In this document: positions 37,457 to 47,480 of the stretch, one piece after another
Layout of the letters: every line of letters starts with the position of its first letter
Numbering within the stretch: position 1 is the first letter of the stretch
Assembly (NCBI RefSeq): GCF_014055005.1
Contig: NZ_CP059570.1
Location: 1,612,001-1,676,000, forward strand
Source of the DNA: Neisseria dentiae
Lineage (GTDB): Bacteria; Pseudomonadota; Gammaproteobacteria; Burkholderiales; Neisseriaceae
DNA: 64,000 bases
Reading direction: 5' to 3'
The notes under the pieces: model-generated
The model's input: the letters and a program-made list of their open reading frames with translations, nothing else
Databases searched by the model: none
What the model was told of the DNA's origin: nothing
Translations under genes and position numbers: made by a program

Positions 37457-38311
37457 TCAGCGTTCCGCCAAGCGGTTGAGCTGGCGGTGGCGCACCAGCA
37501 GTTCGTAGTGCCCTTGCAGGCGTTCGGCCAGTTTTTCCACCACATACACCGAGCGGTGCTGGCCGCCGGTGCAGCCTATGCCGATGGTAACGTAGCTGCG
37601 GCTTTCCACCTGCATCTGCGGCAGCCAGCGGCTCATGAAGTTGCCGATGTCGTTAATCATTTCCTGCACGGCGGGCTGGTTGCCCAAATAATCCTGAATC
37701 GGTTTGTCCATGCCGTTGAATGGGCGCAGCTCGGTGTCGTAATAAGGGTTGGGCAGGCTACGCATATCGAACAGAAAATCAACGTTGGTGGGCACGCCGT
37801 ATTTGAAGCCGAACGATTCCAAAATCACCAGCAGGCCCTGCCGTTCGTGTTTGAGCCATTGCTGCACGGTGTGGCGCAGCTGTTGGGCGTTCATTTTGGA
37901 AGTGTCGATGCAGTAGGCGGCTTCGCGCAGGGGAAACAGCCAGATTTTTTCCTGTTGCAGGCTCTCCAGCAGGGTTAGGGTTTGGCCGGAAAGGGGGTGG
38001 CTGCGGCGGGTTTCCGAAAAACGGCGCACCAAAACGCCTTCTTCGGCTTCGAGAAACAGAATCTCCACTTCGTGCCCCTGTTCACGCAGGGCTTGGATTT
38101 GGGTTTGCGCTTCTTTGATGTCGATGCGCGAGCGGATATCTATGCTGATGCCCAGTTGGGTAACTTCGCTGCTCTCGGCATGGTAGGCCACCAGATCGGG
38201 CAGGAGTTTGATGGGCAGGTTATCGACGCAGTAGTAGCCCAAATCTTCCAGAAGTTTGAGCGCAACAGACTTTCCCGAGCCGGAAAGCCCGCTAATCAAT
38301 ACTATTTTCAT
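37457..38311 (-). CDS. rapZ: RNase adapter / nucleotide-binding protein RapZ
   Basis: 284 residues. Walker [27 protein letters not shown] at the N-terminus (about 8-33) is the RapZ/YvcJ signature. The C-terminal domain carries [21 protein letters not shown], the conserved phosphate/metabolite-binding motif. In E. coli RapZ delivers small RNAs GlmZ to RNase E and senses glucosamine-6-phosphate; in Gram-positives YvcJ has other roles. It overlaps hprK by 20 bases, so the genes are tightly coupled. In this family the gene often sits in such PTS-Ntr operons. Confidence 0.95.
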   Translation of the reverse strand: MKIVLISGLSGSGKSVALKLLEDLGYYCVDNLPIKLLPDLVAYHAESSEVTQLGISIDIRSRIDIKEAQTQIQALREQGHEVEILFLEAEEGVLVRRFSETRRSHPLSGQTLTLLESLQQEKIWLFPLREAAYCIDTSKMNAQQLRHTVQQWLKHERQGLLVILESFGFKYGVPTNVDFLFDMRSLPNPYYDTELRPFNGMDKPIQDYLGNQPAVQEMINDIGNFMSRWLPQMQVESRSYVTIGIGCTGGQHRSVYVVEKLAERLQGHYELLVRHRQLNRLAER

Positions 38312-39326
38312 GGCTGGTTTCGTTTTCTTTCAGCATGCTTTGGTGGCGTTCCAAAAATTCTTTGGTGCTGTCTTTGCCGCGCAACTGCAAAATATAGTTG
38401 CGCACGGCGGCTTCGACCAATACGGCCAGGTTGCGGCCCACCGCCACGGGCAGGGTAACCGAGCGCACGCTGACATCTAAAATGGATTCGGTTTCCGAAC
38501 GGATGCTCAAACGGTCGAGCCGTTTCATGTATTCATCATCGGCAGCAACCAAATTAATGATTAATTGAAGGATTTTTTTCGGCCGGATAGACGTTTCGCC
38601 GAAAATATGGCGGATGTTCAACACCCCCAGCCCGCGCACTTCGAGAAAATCTTTCAGCATGGGCGGGCAGCGGCCGTCGAGCGTTTCGGGGCCTGTGCGG
38701 TAAAGTTCGACCGCATCATCGGCAATCAGACTGTGCCCGCGCGAAATGAGTTCCAACGCCAGCTCGCTTTTACCCAGGCCGGATTGGCCGGTAATCAGCA
38801 CGCCGATTTCAAACACATCGAGAAACACGCCGTGTTTCACGGTGGAAACCGCCAGTGTGCGTTGCAGGTAAATCCGCAGCACGTCCATCAAATGCGGGCT
38901 TTCCAGTTTGGACGTGAGCAGCGGGATATTGTTGGTGTGGCAGTAGTCGCGCAGCATGGGCGACACGGGCAGGCCGTTGGCCACAATCACCACCGACATG
39001 GGAATATCAAACAGCGCGCCGAAACTCTCTTCAGGGTTGCCGTTTGCCTGCACCTGGCGCATGGGGCGGGTTTTATCCACCATCGTGCTCAGGTCGCTGA
39101 GATCGTCGGCCTCATCTTCCATGCGCTTCAAAAACTCGGCCTCGGCCACGCCGATTACCTGCACTTGGTTGGGGTGGATAAAATTCAAATGGCCGACCAG
39201 CGCCAAAACGGGCTTGTCGGCCTTGATGCCGATGCGGTTGTCGGCTCCCGCCGTACCGGCCGCCCAAGCCAGTTGCAGCTTGTGCTGGTTGTCCTGATAC
39301 AGGCGGCGGACGGAAATACTGGGCAT
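38292..39326 (-). CDS. hprK: HPr kinase/phosphorylase
   Basis: 344 residues. The N-terminal domain (about 1-130) is followed by the catalytic domain with P-loop [19 protein letters not shown] (about 163-181) and the HPrK signature around [16 protein letters not shown]. It phosphorylates and dephosphorylates HPr on Ser46, which links carbon status to regulation. It starts three bases after ptsN. In proteobacteria that carry it, it usually belongs to a regulatory rather than sugar-transporting PTS, and the neighbours here fit that. Confidence 0.95.
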   Translation of the reverse strand: MPSISVRRLYQDNQHKLQLAWAAGTAGADNRIGIKADKPVLALVGHLNFIHPNQVQVIGVAEAEFLKRMEDEADDLSDLSTMVDKTRPMRQVQANGNPEESFGALFDIPMSVVIVANGLPVSPMLRDYCHTNNIPLLTSKLESPHLMDVLRIYLQRTLAVSTVKHGVFLDVFEIGVLITGQSGLGKSELALELISRGHSLIADDAVELYRTGPETLDGRCPPMLKDFLEVRGLGVLNIRHIFGETSIRPKKILQLIINLVAADDEYMKRLDRLSIRSETESILDVSVRSVTLPVAVGRNLAVLVEAAVRNYILQLRGKDSTKEFLERHQSMLKENETSHENSID

Positions 39327-39329
39327 AAC

Positions 39330-39779
39330 TTACTCTTCGTTCAAAAGCCGCTGCACTTCTTCGGGCGATGCGGCAACCGATAAGGCCTCGCGCACGGATT
39401 TCTGCGAAAACCGGCCGGCGAGTTTCGACAACACTTCCAAATGCTCGCCGGTGGCGTTTTCGGGCACCAGCAAAACGAAAATCAGCGAAACCGGCTTGCC
39501 GTCGGGCGCATCGAAAGGCACCGGCTCTTTGGTGCGGATAAACGCGCCCACCGCTTTTTTCACCGAAGCATGGCGGCCGTGCGGAATCGCAACGCCCTGC
39601 CCCAAACCGGTAGTGCCGAGCTTTTCGCGGGCAAACAGGCAATCGAACACATCGGCCCGCGCCAATCCGGCTTCGTTTTCCAACAACAGCCCCGCCTGCT
39701 CGAACACGCGCTTTTTACTGCTGACTTCCAAATCCAGCTCAATATGGGATAAAGGCAAGATTTCGCTGATCAGGCTCAT
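39330..39779 (-). CDS. ptsN: PTS system nitrogen regulatory IIA protein
   Basis: 149 residues of the EIIA-Ntr fold. The phosphorylated His is in GVAIPHGRHASVKKAVGAF (about His67). FVLLVPENATGEHLEVLSKLA is the second conserved block. It is a regulator of potassium uptake and stress circuits, not a sugar transporter subunit. It is the first gene of the ptsN-hprK-rapZ operon. No GAF domain is present. Confidence 0.94.
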   Translation of the reverse strand: MSLISEILPLSHIELDLEVSSKKRVFEQAGLLLENEAGLARADVFDCLFAREKLGTTGLGQGVAIPHGRHASVKKAVGAFIRTKEPVPFDAPDGKPVSLIFVLLVPENATGEHLEVLSKLAGRFSQKSVREALSVAASPEEVQRLLNEE

Positions 39780-39932
39780 ATCAATCTCTTAACTTATGTA
39801 AGCAAAACAGATGCGGATTGTACCTACTGTTGGGTCAAATCTCAAATTTTTCAGCCCTGCTTTACATAATTCCGCGCCGCTTTTTAACTATTTATTTTTA
39901 AACAATTCAGCCACTTATAACCAAGTCATATT

Positions 39933-39988
39933 AAAACGCCCGGGCCGTCTGAAAACCTTGCGGCGGTTTCAGACGGCCCGGGCGTTTT
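39933..39988. terminator. Long inverted DUS pair between ptsN and trhA
   Basis: AAAACGCCCGGGCCGTCTGA and its complement TCAGACGGCCCGGGCGTTTT enclose a ~16-base loop. The DUS stem is extended by a GC-rich clamp (CGCCCGGG), which makes this the longest terminator-like stem in the window. It follows trhA (minus strand). Confidence 0.75.
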
Positions 39989-40012
39989 CATTGCGAGCCG
40001 ATATAGCGGATG

Positions 40013-40639
40013 TTAAATCACATAAAAATACACGCAAACAAACTGTGCCAAACTGCCGCCGAGCACAAACAAATGCCAGATGCCGTGGCCGTGTTTGATT
40101 TTTTCGTCGTTCACAAACCAGTAAATCCCCGCGCTGTAAAGCAGGCCGCCCAACACCAGCCAAAACAGCCCTTCCGGCGGCAGGCTTTTGGCCAGCGGGT
40201 AAATCGCCACCAGCACCAGCCAGCCCATCAGCACATACAGTATCATCGAAAGCAGCCGCTTTTCGCTTTTGCGGCCTATGGTCAGCTCTTGGGCGATGCC
40301 GAACACGGCCAACCCCCATGATACGCCGAACAGCGACCAGCCCCATGCGCCGTGCAGCGACACCAGCGTAAACGGTGTATAACTGCCTGCAATCAAAAGA
40401 TAAATGGCGCAATGATCCACTTTTTGCAGCACTGCTTTCAATTTGGGCTGCGGCACACTGTGGTAAACGGTGGAACCGGCATACAGCACAATCAGGCAGG
40501 TGCCGTAGGCCGCCGCGCTGACGATTTTATACATGTCGAGCGTGCCTGCCGCCTTAACCAAAAGCAGCACCAGCCCGGCCACAGCCAGCACCGCACCGGC
40601 CAGATGGCTGTATGCGTTAAATCTTTCGCCTGCGTACAT
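40013..40639 (-). CDS. trhA: Hemolysin III / TrhA family membrane protein (PAQR-type)
   Basis: 208 residues from the ATG at 40639 (MYAGERFNAYSHLAGAVLAV). Seven hydrophobic helices are seen, with the conserved NAYSHLAG start, the STVYHSVPQPKLKAVLQKVDH motif, and the C-terminal HGIWHLFVLGGSLAQF motif. The Ser-x3-His and the later His residues are the zinc-binding set of the PAQR superfamily. In E. coli the homologue affects membrane lipid homeostasis. Despite the historical name it is not an established hemolysin. Confidence 0.92.
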   Translation of the reverse strand: MYAGERFNAYSHLAGAVLAVAGLVLLLVKAAGTLDMYKIVSAAAYGTCLIVLYAGSTVYHSVPQPKLKAVLQKVDHCAIYLLIAGSYTPFTLVSLHGAWGWSLFGVSWGLAVFGIAQELTIGRKSEKRLLSMILYVLMGWLVLVAIYPLAKSLPPEGLFWLVLGGLLYSAGIYWFVNDEKIKHGHGIWHLFVLGGSLAQFVCVYFYVI

Positions 40640-40737
40640 CGTAATAATTCTTATTTGAAAGGTCTGCCAGTTTACTGCATTCCGCACCAAACGTGCAGCC
40701 GGCTATGATTAAATCGGGTTAAAGGCTCGATAAAAAC

Positions 40738-40768
40738 CAGGCCGTCTGAAAACCTTTCAGACGGCCTG
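40738..40768. terminator. Inverted DUS pair after mscL
   Basis: CAGGCCGTCTGAAAACC / TTTCAGACGGCCTG with a minimal loop, about 20 bases past the mscL stop (minus strand). Likely terminator. Confidence 0.75.
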
Positions 40769-40787
40769 GATATTGTTCGGGCAAATA

Positions 40788-41228
40788 TTATTTTTTGCTC
40801 AAAGAGTCGCGGATTTCGCGCAACAGCAACACTTCTTCAGAAGGCTCGGCCGGTGCTTCTTCGGCAGCCGGGGCTTCGCGTTTCAGTTTGTTGATCAGTT
40901 TGATTACCACGAAAATGGCAGCGGCGATAATCAGGAAGCTGATAACGGTGTTGATAAACAGACCGATGTTCAAAGTAACCGCACCGGCGGCTTGCGCGGC
41001 GGCCAAAGTAGAATAACCGGCTTCGGGGGCGTTGGCACCGTCTTTCAGGGTGATGAACAGATTCGAGAAATCCACGCCGCCAATCAGAATACCGATGGGG
41101 GGCATAATCACATCGTCAACCAAAGATTTTACGATGCCGCTGAACGCCGTACCGATAACCATACCGACCGCGAGGTCGATAACGTTACCGCGCATAATAA
41201 ACTCTTTAAACTCTTGTGCCAAAGACAT
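40788..41228 (-). CDS. mscL: Large-conductance mechanosensitive channel
   Basis: 146 residues. The N-terminal amphipathic helix and TM1 ([27 protein letters not shown]) show the Gly/Ala-rich pore constriction. A periplasmic loop and TM2 ([19 protein letters not shown]) follow, then a cytoplasmic helix with charged residues ([12 protein letters not shown]). MscL opens under membrane tension to release osmolytes. Length matches the family. It is monocistronic. Confidence 0.97.
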   Translation of the reverse strand: MSLAQEFKEFIMRGNVIDLAVGMVIGTAFSGIVKSLVDDVIMPPIGILIGGVDFSNLFITLKDGANAPEAGYSTLAAAQAAGAVTLNIGLFINTVISFLIIAAAIFVVIKLINKLKREAPAAEEAPAEPSEEVLLLREIRDSLSKK

Positions 41229-41445
41229 AATACTTCCTTTCTAAAAACTCAAAAAAATGTGTGAAGCGTTAAAAAACTGCGCTTTCAAAAACAAGACCGC
41301 GCATGGTACTGGATTTATTGTAATGGTATGTACAGCATAGTTAAATTTTGTGTTTTGGATACAAAACGGTGGTTTTAGTTCCCGCTCGGGTGTAAAAAAT
41401 ACCGCTTAACAATAAGTGTAACTTTTTTACCGCAGTCGGCCCGCA

Positions 41446-41937
41446 TCAAAGCGAACGGCTTTTCAGCCAGCTCACCCACACCAGCAGCAACACGAAACCG
41501 AAATACAGCACGCTCCACACCGGCAGCGGCACGCCTAAAAAATAATCGGGCACGGCGCAATCGCCGAAACCGCGGATAACCGGCTCGTATAAATCAAACA
41601 GCGGCCAGTCGCGCAGGCGGAACGTCCACGGTGCGCCGCAGGCCGGAGCGGTGCCCGGCGGCAGGCTTTGGATATACATTTGATACACCGCCACGCCCGC
41701 GCCATACACGGCCGGCACGCTCACCAACAGCGCACCAAACATACGCCCCGCCCTGCTCTTCTGCCTGCCCAGCGCAGCCAGCAACGCCGTTATGCCGACG
41801 GCCAGCACCGATACGCGCTGCAAAATGCACAACACGCAGGGGTTCAGCCCCATAACGTATTGCGAATAAAACGAACCGATGGCGGTGCAGACCGAAAGCA
41901 GCACCACCGCCCATAAGGTTTTGCGGAACAGATTCAT
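41446..41937 (-). CDS. dsbB: Disulfide bond formation protein B
   Basis: 163 residues with four transmembrane helices. The first periplasmic loop carries the redox pair CVLC (residues 35-38, in GLNPCVLCILQR). The second loop has Cys in PACGAPW and in FGDCAVPDY. DsbB reoxidises DsbA and passes electrons to quinone. Both cysteine pairs are present, so it should be active. It works in the same envelope thiol pathway as the DsbC-type protein at 43141-43929. Confidence 0.95.
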   Translation of the reverse strand: MNLFRKTLWAVVLLSVCTAIGSFYSQYVMGLNPCVLCILQRVSVLAVGITALLAALGRQKSRAGRMFGALLVSVPAVYGAGVAVYQMYIQSLPPGTAPACGAPWTFRLRDWPLFDLYEPVIRGFGDCAVPDYFLGVPLPVWSVLYFGFVLLLVWVSWLKSRSL

Positions 41938-42070
41938 AAATAAATACTCCGTATCGGGCAGGCCCGATGGCGATAAATTTCATCAGTTTCAAAAGAAAAA
42001 GCCGTCAACCGGCGGGCACGGTTTGTTTTCAGACGGCCTGCCCGATACCGCCCGCGCGGTTACCGCCGTT

Positions 42071-42952
42071 TTATTGCAAAGCCGCCCAATCGTCGCGCGC
42101 CTGCTTGGCCTCTTCAAAATAACGGTAAAGTGCGGCGGCGTCGCCCTTGTCGAGCATGGTTTTCAGGGCGGCCAGCTGCTGCTGCTGGCCGTCGAGCAGC
42201 GCAAGCAGGCTGTGTTTGTTGGCCAGGCAGATGTCGGCCCAGATGGCGGGGTGGCTGGATGCGATGCGGGTGAAGTCCCGGAAGCCCGAGGCGGCGAAAT
42301 CGAAATAAACGCCGCCGTCGGGATGGGTGGCGATTTGGTGCACATAAGCATAGGCCAAGAGGTGCGGCAGGTGCGACACGGCGGCGAAAACGGCATCGTG
42401 CTCGCGCGCGCTCATGCGGAAGGTTTGCGCCCCCACCGCCTGCCACAGCGATTCCACCAGGCGGAGGCCGTCTGAATCTTCTGCACCGTGCGGGCAGATA
42501 ATCAGTTTTTTGTTTTGAAACAGCCCGAACTGCGCCGCCAATGCGCCGCTGCGGTCGGAACCGGCAATCGGGTGGGCGGCGATGCAGCGCGGCAGCTGTT
42601 GCGGCAGATATTGCCTGAACGCGTCGATTGCCGATTGTTTGGTGCTACCCACGTCGGTTATCACGGTATGGCCGTCAAGCAGCGGCGCCAGTTCCGCGCA
42701 TACGGCCGGCAACGTGGCAACGGGCGTGGCCACCATCACCAAATCCGCCCCGCCGACGGCTTCGGCGCAAATATGGTCAAACGCGCGGTCGATGACTTTG
42801 CGCTCCAACGCGCGGTCGAGATTGCTGCGGTCAAGGTCGATGCCCGTTACTGCGCCCACCAGCCCTTTGTGTTTCAAATCGAGCACAAACGAGCCGCCTA
42901 TCAGGCCGACGCCGATAAGGGTGATGTTTTTGGGGGCGGAATGTGCAGTCAT
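42071..42952 (-). CDS. tyrA: Prephenate dehydrogenase
   Basis: 293 residues. The NAD(P) Rossmann motif is ITLIGVGLIGGSFVLDLK (about 10-27). It is followed by TDVGSTKQSAIDAF and the catalytic-site AAHPIAGSDRSGALAA (His in the HPIAG motif). It converts prephenate to 4-hydroxyphenylpyruvate for tyrosine synthesis. There is no chorismate mutase or ACT domain. Two DUS lie in or near it, one in frame encoding DSDGLRL. Confidence 0.95.
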   Translation of the reverse strand: MTAHSAPKNITLIGVGLIGGSFVLDLKHKGLVGAVTGIDLDRSNLDRALERKVIDRAFDHICAEAVGGADLVMVATPVATLPAVCAELAPLLDGHTVITDVGSTKQSAIDAFRQYLPQQLPRCIAAHPIAGSDRSGALAAQFGLFQNKKLIICPHGAEDSDGLRLVESLWQAVGAQTFRMSAREHDAVFAAVSHLPHLLAYAYVHQIATHPDGGVYFDFAASGFRDFTRIASSHPAIWADICLANKHSLLALLDGQQQQLAALKTMLDKGDAAALYRYFEEAKQARDDWAALQ

Positions 42953-43076
42953 AACCGTGAATGTTGCCGTCGGATGCAGGTTGAAAGGCGTCAGTTTACC
43001 CGATTGGTTGCGGGGGATAAAACCGTCTTGCCAAGCTGCCGGTTCGGCAGCCTGCCGTTTTTATTGCAGCCGCAGC

Positions 43077-43133
43077 AGGCCGTCTGAAATATTTTCTGCC
43101 GTGCTTAACACGGTGTGTTTTTCAGACGGCCTG
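43077..43133. terminator. Inverted DUS pair between dsbC and tyrA
   Basis: AGGCCGTCTGAAAT ... TTTTTCAGACGGCCT with a ~30-base loop, ending a few bases past the dsbC stop. Probable dsbC terminator. Confidence 0.6.
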
Positions 43134-43140
43134 CCGTGCT

Positions 43141-43929
43141 TTATTGATTGGATTCAATCGTTTTCTGCAACTGCGGCAGCGGGCTGTAGCCGCTTTGCGT
43201 GCGCCCGTTGGGGAACACCAGCGCCGGCGTGCCGTGGAAGCCCAACTGCTCGCCCAGCGAAGTGGTTTCTGCCACCGGGTTTTCGCAATCCGCAACCTTC
43301 GGCGGTATTTTGCCTTCGCGCATCCAGGCCGTCCATGCGGCGGTGCGGTCTTTCTGGCACCAAATCTGTTCGGCCTTGCGGGCGGCATCGGGGTGCAGGC
43401 TGGCAATCGGCATCATAAAGTTATAAATGGTGATGTCGGTCATCTTGGCAAATTCGTGTTCCAAACGCTTGCAAAACGGGCAGTCGGGGTCGGAAAACAC
43501 CGCCACCTTGAGTTTGCCGTTGCCGCGCACTTCTTTAATGGCTTTATCGAGCGGCAGCGAGTCGAATTCGACGGTGCTCAACTCGGCCATGCGCTCTTCG
43601 GTCAGATCGACGCGCTTGTTGATGTCGAGCAGGCTGCCCTGCAAGATATAGTCGGCTTTGGCATCGGTGTAGATAATCTGGTTGCCCGACACCACTACTT
43701 CGTAAATACCGCCGACAGGCGTGGGGCGCACGCTTTGCACGCTCAATTTCTGCTCGGCATAGGTTTTTTCCAGCTTGTCCTTAATGGCTGCTTCGGCGCC
43801 TGTTTTGGCTTCGGCCTGCACCTTTTGCGGCTCCGCGCCCGCCTGGCCGTTTTTCACCGGCGTTTGGCCGCAAGCAGCCAGCGAAACCAGCAGCAAAGCG
43901 TGCAGCAGCGGTTGTTTGATGAATTTCAT
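43141..43929 (-). CDS. dsbC: DsbC-type thiol:disulfide interchange protein, predicted lipoprotein
   Basis: 262 residues from the ATG at 43929 (MKFIKQPLLHALLLVSLAAC). The signal ends in a lipobox (SLAACG), so it is probably membrane-tethered in the periplasm. The linker is Ala/Lys/Glu-rich. The DsbC dimerisation domain starts near 60, and the thioredoxin domain has the CPFC active site in VFSDPDCPFCKRLEHEF. A second Cys pair occurs (WCQKD ... VADCENP). DsbC isomerises wrong disulfides. A start three codons earlier is possible. Confidence 0.93.
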   Translation of the reverse strand: MKFIKQPLLHALLLVSLAACGQTPVKNGQAGAEPQKVQAEAKTGAEAAIKDKLEKTYAEQKLSVQSVRPTPVGGIYEVVVSGNQIIYTDAKADYILQGSLLDINKRVDLTEERMAELSTVEFDSLPLDKAIKEVRGNGKLKVAVFSDPDCPFCKRLEHEFAKMTDITIYNFMMPIASLHPDAARKAEQIWCQKDRTAAWTAWMREGKIPPKVADCENPVAETTSLGEQLGFHGTPALVFPNGRTQSGYSPLPQLQKTIESNQ

Positions 43930-43983
43930 GTATTTCCTCATATCGTTTATGTGCGGGGTTGTCGCCCTGCCTGAAAAGCTCTC

Positions 43984-44012
43984 AAGGCCGTCTGAAACGT
44001 TCAGACGGCCTT
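43984..44012. repeat. Inverted DUS pair upstream of dsbC
   Basis: AAGGCCGTCTGAA and TTCAGACGGCCTT with a 3-base loop, between the divergent dsbC and exonuclease genes. Because both genes point away, it is more likely an uptake site or 5' hairpin than a terminator. Confidence 0.5.
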
Positions 44013-44155
44013 TTAAACACACACATTCTACCAAACTCTGCGTTTCTTTCCGTTAAAACATGAATTTCCGCCCCGAAAATGATATTTTCACACCACACTT
44101 GGCGCACGCGCCGCTTCATGCCAAAATGCCGAAACCTTATACGGAAGCCCCGGCC

Positions 44156-44950
44156 ATGACCCCGATTCTAGCCTTCGATATCGAAACCGTGCCCGATGTG
44201 AAGGGCATACGCACGCTTTACGAACTGCCCGACAGCGTAAACGATGCCGATGCGGTTGTTTTCGCCCAGCAGAAACGCCGCGCCCAAACCGGCAGCGACT
44301 TCATGCAGCACCACCTGCACCAAGTGGTGGCGATTTCCTGCTGTATGCGTTGGGGGCAGGATAAAATCCACGTCGGCACCATAGGCGAAACCAGCGACGA
44401 CGAAGAAACCATGATCGCCAAGTTTTTCGATCTGGTCGAAACCCACACGCCGCAACTGGTGAGCTGGAACGGCGGCGGCTTCGACCTGCCCGTTTTGCAC
44501 TACCGCGCCCTGATACACGGCATTCCCGCCGCCCGCTATTGGGACATGGGCGAAGGCGATTTCGGCGACAGCCGCGACTTCAAATGGAACAACTACATCA
44601 GCCGCTACCACAGCCGCCATTGCGACCTGATGGACCTGCTCGCCCTCTACCAGCCCCGTTCCAGCGTGCCGCTCGACGACATGGCCAAACTGTGCGGCTT
44701 TCCCGGCAAACTCGGCATGGACGGCAGCAAAGTGTGGGAAGCCTACCATGCAGGCCGTCTGAAAGACATCCGCGACTATTGCGAAACCGATGCTGCCAAC
44801 ACTTATTTAATGTATCTGCGCTTCCGCATGATGAGCGGCGCACTCGATGCCGACGAATACGAGCTGGAAATCAAACGCATGAAAGGCTACTTGAAAACAC
44901 TGGCAGAAGAAAAGGCCCATTGGGCCGAATTCTGCGCCGCATGGCGGTAA
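44156..44950 (+). CDS. PolB-like 3'-5' exonuclease
   Basis: 264 residues from the ATG at 44156 (MTPILAFDIETVPDVKGIRT). It is a DEDD-type nuclease: ExoI motif FDIETVPD (about 6-13), ExoII around VSWNGGGFDLPVL (about 102-114), ExoIII CETDAANTYLMYLRF (about 216-230). The whole protein resembles the exonuclease domain of family-B polymerases without the polymerase (Pfam family DNA_pol_B_exo2). It probably trims DNA ends. It stands alone; no repair operon is linked. A start 30 bases earlier is possible. Confidence 0.88.
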   Translation: MTPILAFDIETVPDVKGIRTLYELPDSVNDADAVVFAQQKRRAQTGSDFMQHHLHQVVAISCCMRWGQDKIHVGTIGETSDDEETMIAKFFDLVETHTPQLVSWNGGGFDLPVLHYRALIHGIPAARYWDMGEGDFGDSRDFKWNNYISRYHSRHCDLMDLLALYQPRSSVPLDDMAKLCGFPGKLGMDGSKVWEAYHAGRLKDIRDYCETDAANTYLMYLRFRMMSGALDADEYELEIKRMKGYLKTLAEEKAHWAEFCAAWR

Positions 44951-45199
44951 ACCCAAGTTATCAACGTAAAGAGTGGCGGTTCATAATACAATACATAGAA
45001 AAATTACGATGTGATTCTTAAAACATCAGGCCGTCTGAAAAAGCGTTTTCAGACGGCCTGATATTCATTCGCATATAGCAAAACCACTTGTTTAATAAAA
45101 GTTTTTTCATAATCGGGCTTAACCCGAGTATGAAGCATATACTTGTTATCTAAGTTGATTCACTATATATCCAATATATCCAATTAAAAAAACAGTAAC
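44951..45199. other. Intergenic region with DUS pair and half-repeats
   Basis: Contains an inverted DUS pair (45025-45062), likely terminating the exonuclease gene. It also holds a half copy of the palindromic repeat (CATAATCGGGCTTAACCCGA, from 45108) and GATTCACTATATATCC at 45159, which resembles one IS630/MITE end. No gene is seen. Confidence 0.6.
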
Positions 45200-46027
<828 letters not shown>

Positions 46028-46465
46028 TTATTGCGAATCGGGCCGGAACACGGGCTGCGGCTGCTGGGGTTGCTGCGGCTGCTGAACGGGGCGCGGGGCG
46101 GCGGCCTGCTCGGCCCGAAGCTGCTGCACGGCGTGTTCGATGGCATTGCCTTCGGCGCGCACCAGTTGGTCGTTATTGAAATAGAGGGTCAGCGTGCGCT
46201 GATCGGAAATCACGCCGTTACGGGCGATGTTGAAGGTGTAGTCCCAGCGGTCGGCATGAAAGGGATCGCGCAGCAGCGGTGTGCCCAACAGCAGTTGAAC
46301 CTGCTCGCGGCTCATGCCCGGTTGCAGCGACACCACGGCGCGGGCATCCAATTCGTTGCCCTGCACCACTTTCAATTTGTAAGAGGGAAAATGCGATACA
46401 CGCTCGGAAGAGCAGGCGGCCAGCCCCAACAGGGCGGCAATGGCCAGACACAAGGTTTTATTCAC
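46028..46465 (-). CDS. bamE: Outer membrane assembly lipoprotein BamE (SmpA/OmlA)
   Basis: 145 residues. The lipoprotein signal is CLAIAALLGLAACSS with Cys at about 18. The SmpA/OmlA core is VVQGNELDARAVVSLQPGMS, then REQVQLLLGTPLLRDPFHADRWDY. The tail is rich in Gln/Pro (PVQQPQQPQQPQPVFRP), a repeat longer than usual. BamE supports the BAM machine in inserting beta-barrel proteins. It is divergent from fur with the shared intergenic region carrying a Correia element. Confidence 0.95.
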   Translation of the reverse strand: MNKTLCLAIAALLGLAACSSERVSHFPSYKLKVVQGNELDARAVVSLQPGMSREQVQLLLGTPLLRDPFHADRWDYTFNIARNGVISDQRTLTLYFNNDQLVRAEGNAIEHAVQQLRAEQAAAPRPVQQPQQPQQPQPVFRPDSQ

Positions 46466-46564
46466 TGGGTTTACCTTTCATCAAACAGCCGTTTCCGGCC
46501 CGGATATGGTTAGTTATCAATATGCCTGAAAGGTTCAGGCCATTAAAAACCTTTATTATCAAAA

Positions 46565-46671
46565 TATAGCGGAAAACTTATTTTTTGCCGCAAGGCAGCA
46601 AGCCGCAGACAGCACAGGCAGTACGGCAAGGCGCAGCAGCGCCACGGCAGAAATAAAGTTTTTCCGCTATA
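46565..46671. repeat. Correia-type repeat (CREE-like) in the bamE/fur intergenic region
   Basis: A 107-base palindromic element from TATAGCGGAAAACTTATTTT to the inverted AAAGTTTTTCCGCTATA. Its core read on the minus strand contains CGCCTTGCCGTACT and CTGTCTGCGGCTT, the typical Correia repeat enclosed element core. Such elements in Neisseria can carry promoters and IHF sites. This one ends 64 bases before the fur start codon. Confidence 0.85.
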
Positions 46672-46735
46672 GTGGGCAAAGCCGCTAAAAATGCGTATTA
46701 TAACGGCAATTACACCACAAGGGTATGAGAGCATT

Positions 46736-47173
46736 ATGGAAAATAATTTCAGCAATATCGCCCAGTTAAAAGACAACGGCCTGAAAGTAACCGGCCCGCG
46801 CCTGAAAATTCTGGACTTATTCGAAACACACGCCGAAGAACACCTGAGCGCCGAAGACGTTTACCGCATTCTGCTCGACGAGGGCATCGAAATCGGTGTC
46901 GCCACCATTTACCGCGTATTAACCCAGTTTGAGCAGGCGGGCATTCTGCTGCGCCACCATTTTGAAACCGGCAAAGCGGTTTACGAGCTGAACCAGGGCG
47001 ACCACCATGACCATATCGTGTGCGTAAAATGCGGCAAAGTAACCGAATTCCACAACGAAGAAATCGAACGCCTGCAAGACAAAATCGCCGAAGAGAACGG
47101 CTATAAAGTGGTGGACCACGCATTATATATGTATGGCGTGTGCAGCGAATGCCAGCAGAAAGGCAAACGCTGA
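46736..47173 (+). CDS. fur: Ferric uptake regulator
   Basis: 145 residues from the ATG at 46736 (MENNFSNIAQLKDNGLKVTG). The winged helix (LKVTGPRLKILDLF ... VATIYRVLTQFEQAGIL) is followed by the metal-binding HHDHIVCVKCGKVTEF motif and the terminal CSECQQKGKR Cys pair. Fur represses iron-acquisition genes with Fe2+. Its own promoter region overlaps the Correia element and it is divergent from bamE, as in other Neisseria. Confidence 0.97.
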   Translation: MENNFSNIAQLKDNGLKVTGPRLKILDLFETHAEEHLSAEDVYRILLDEGIEIGVATIYRVLTQFEQAGILLRHHFETGKAVYELNQGDHHDHIVCVKCGKVTEFHNEEIERLQDKIAEENGYKVVDHALYMYGVCSECQQKGKR

Positions 47174-47480
47174 TTTGTTTGCCTGCTATGGTTTTCAGAC
47201 GGCCTGATGACGATATTCAGGCCGTCTGAAACATTTTAGGCCCAATATGCGGCAAATCCGCTTTTTTGATGCCGTTGAATATGCCGCCTTGTTTTTTGCC
47301 CGATTATGATTAAACCGCTTACTTCATAACAATAACAGCTCCGTCATGCTCAGGCTTGCTCCGGGTATCTCATATTGCCGAAACTCAAGATACCCGGGGC
47401 AAGCCCGAGCATAACGTATATTTTTTCTTTAAGTTGATTGACTATATATCTCGCCCGAACCGCCGGAACAGTTGTCTGAA
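47174..47480. other. Intergenic region fur-aat with DUS pair and palindromic repeat
   Basis: No gene is seen. An inverted DUS pair (about 47192-47231) is the probable fur terminator. A diverged copy of the palindromic repeat lies at 47342-47416 (CGTCATGCTCAGGCTTGC ... AGCCCGAGCATAACG). TTGATTGACTATATATC at about 47442 resembles an IS630/MITE end. The aat promoter must lie near its right end. Confidence 0.6.

Noticed and set aside
40013..40639. Hemolysin activity of the hemolysin III-like protein
   Set aside because: The family name is historical; the sequence shows a PAQR-type membrane protein and no pore-forming toxin features.
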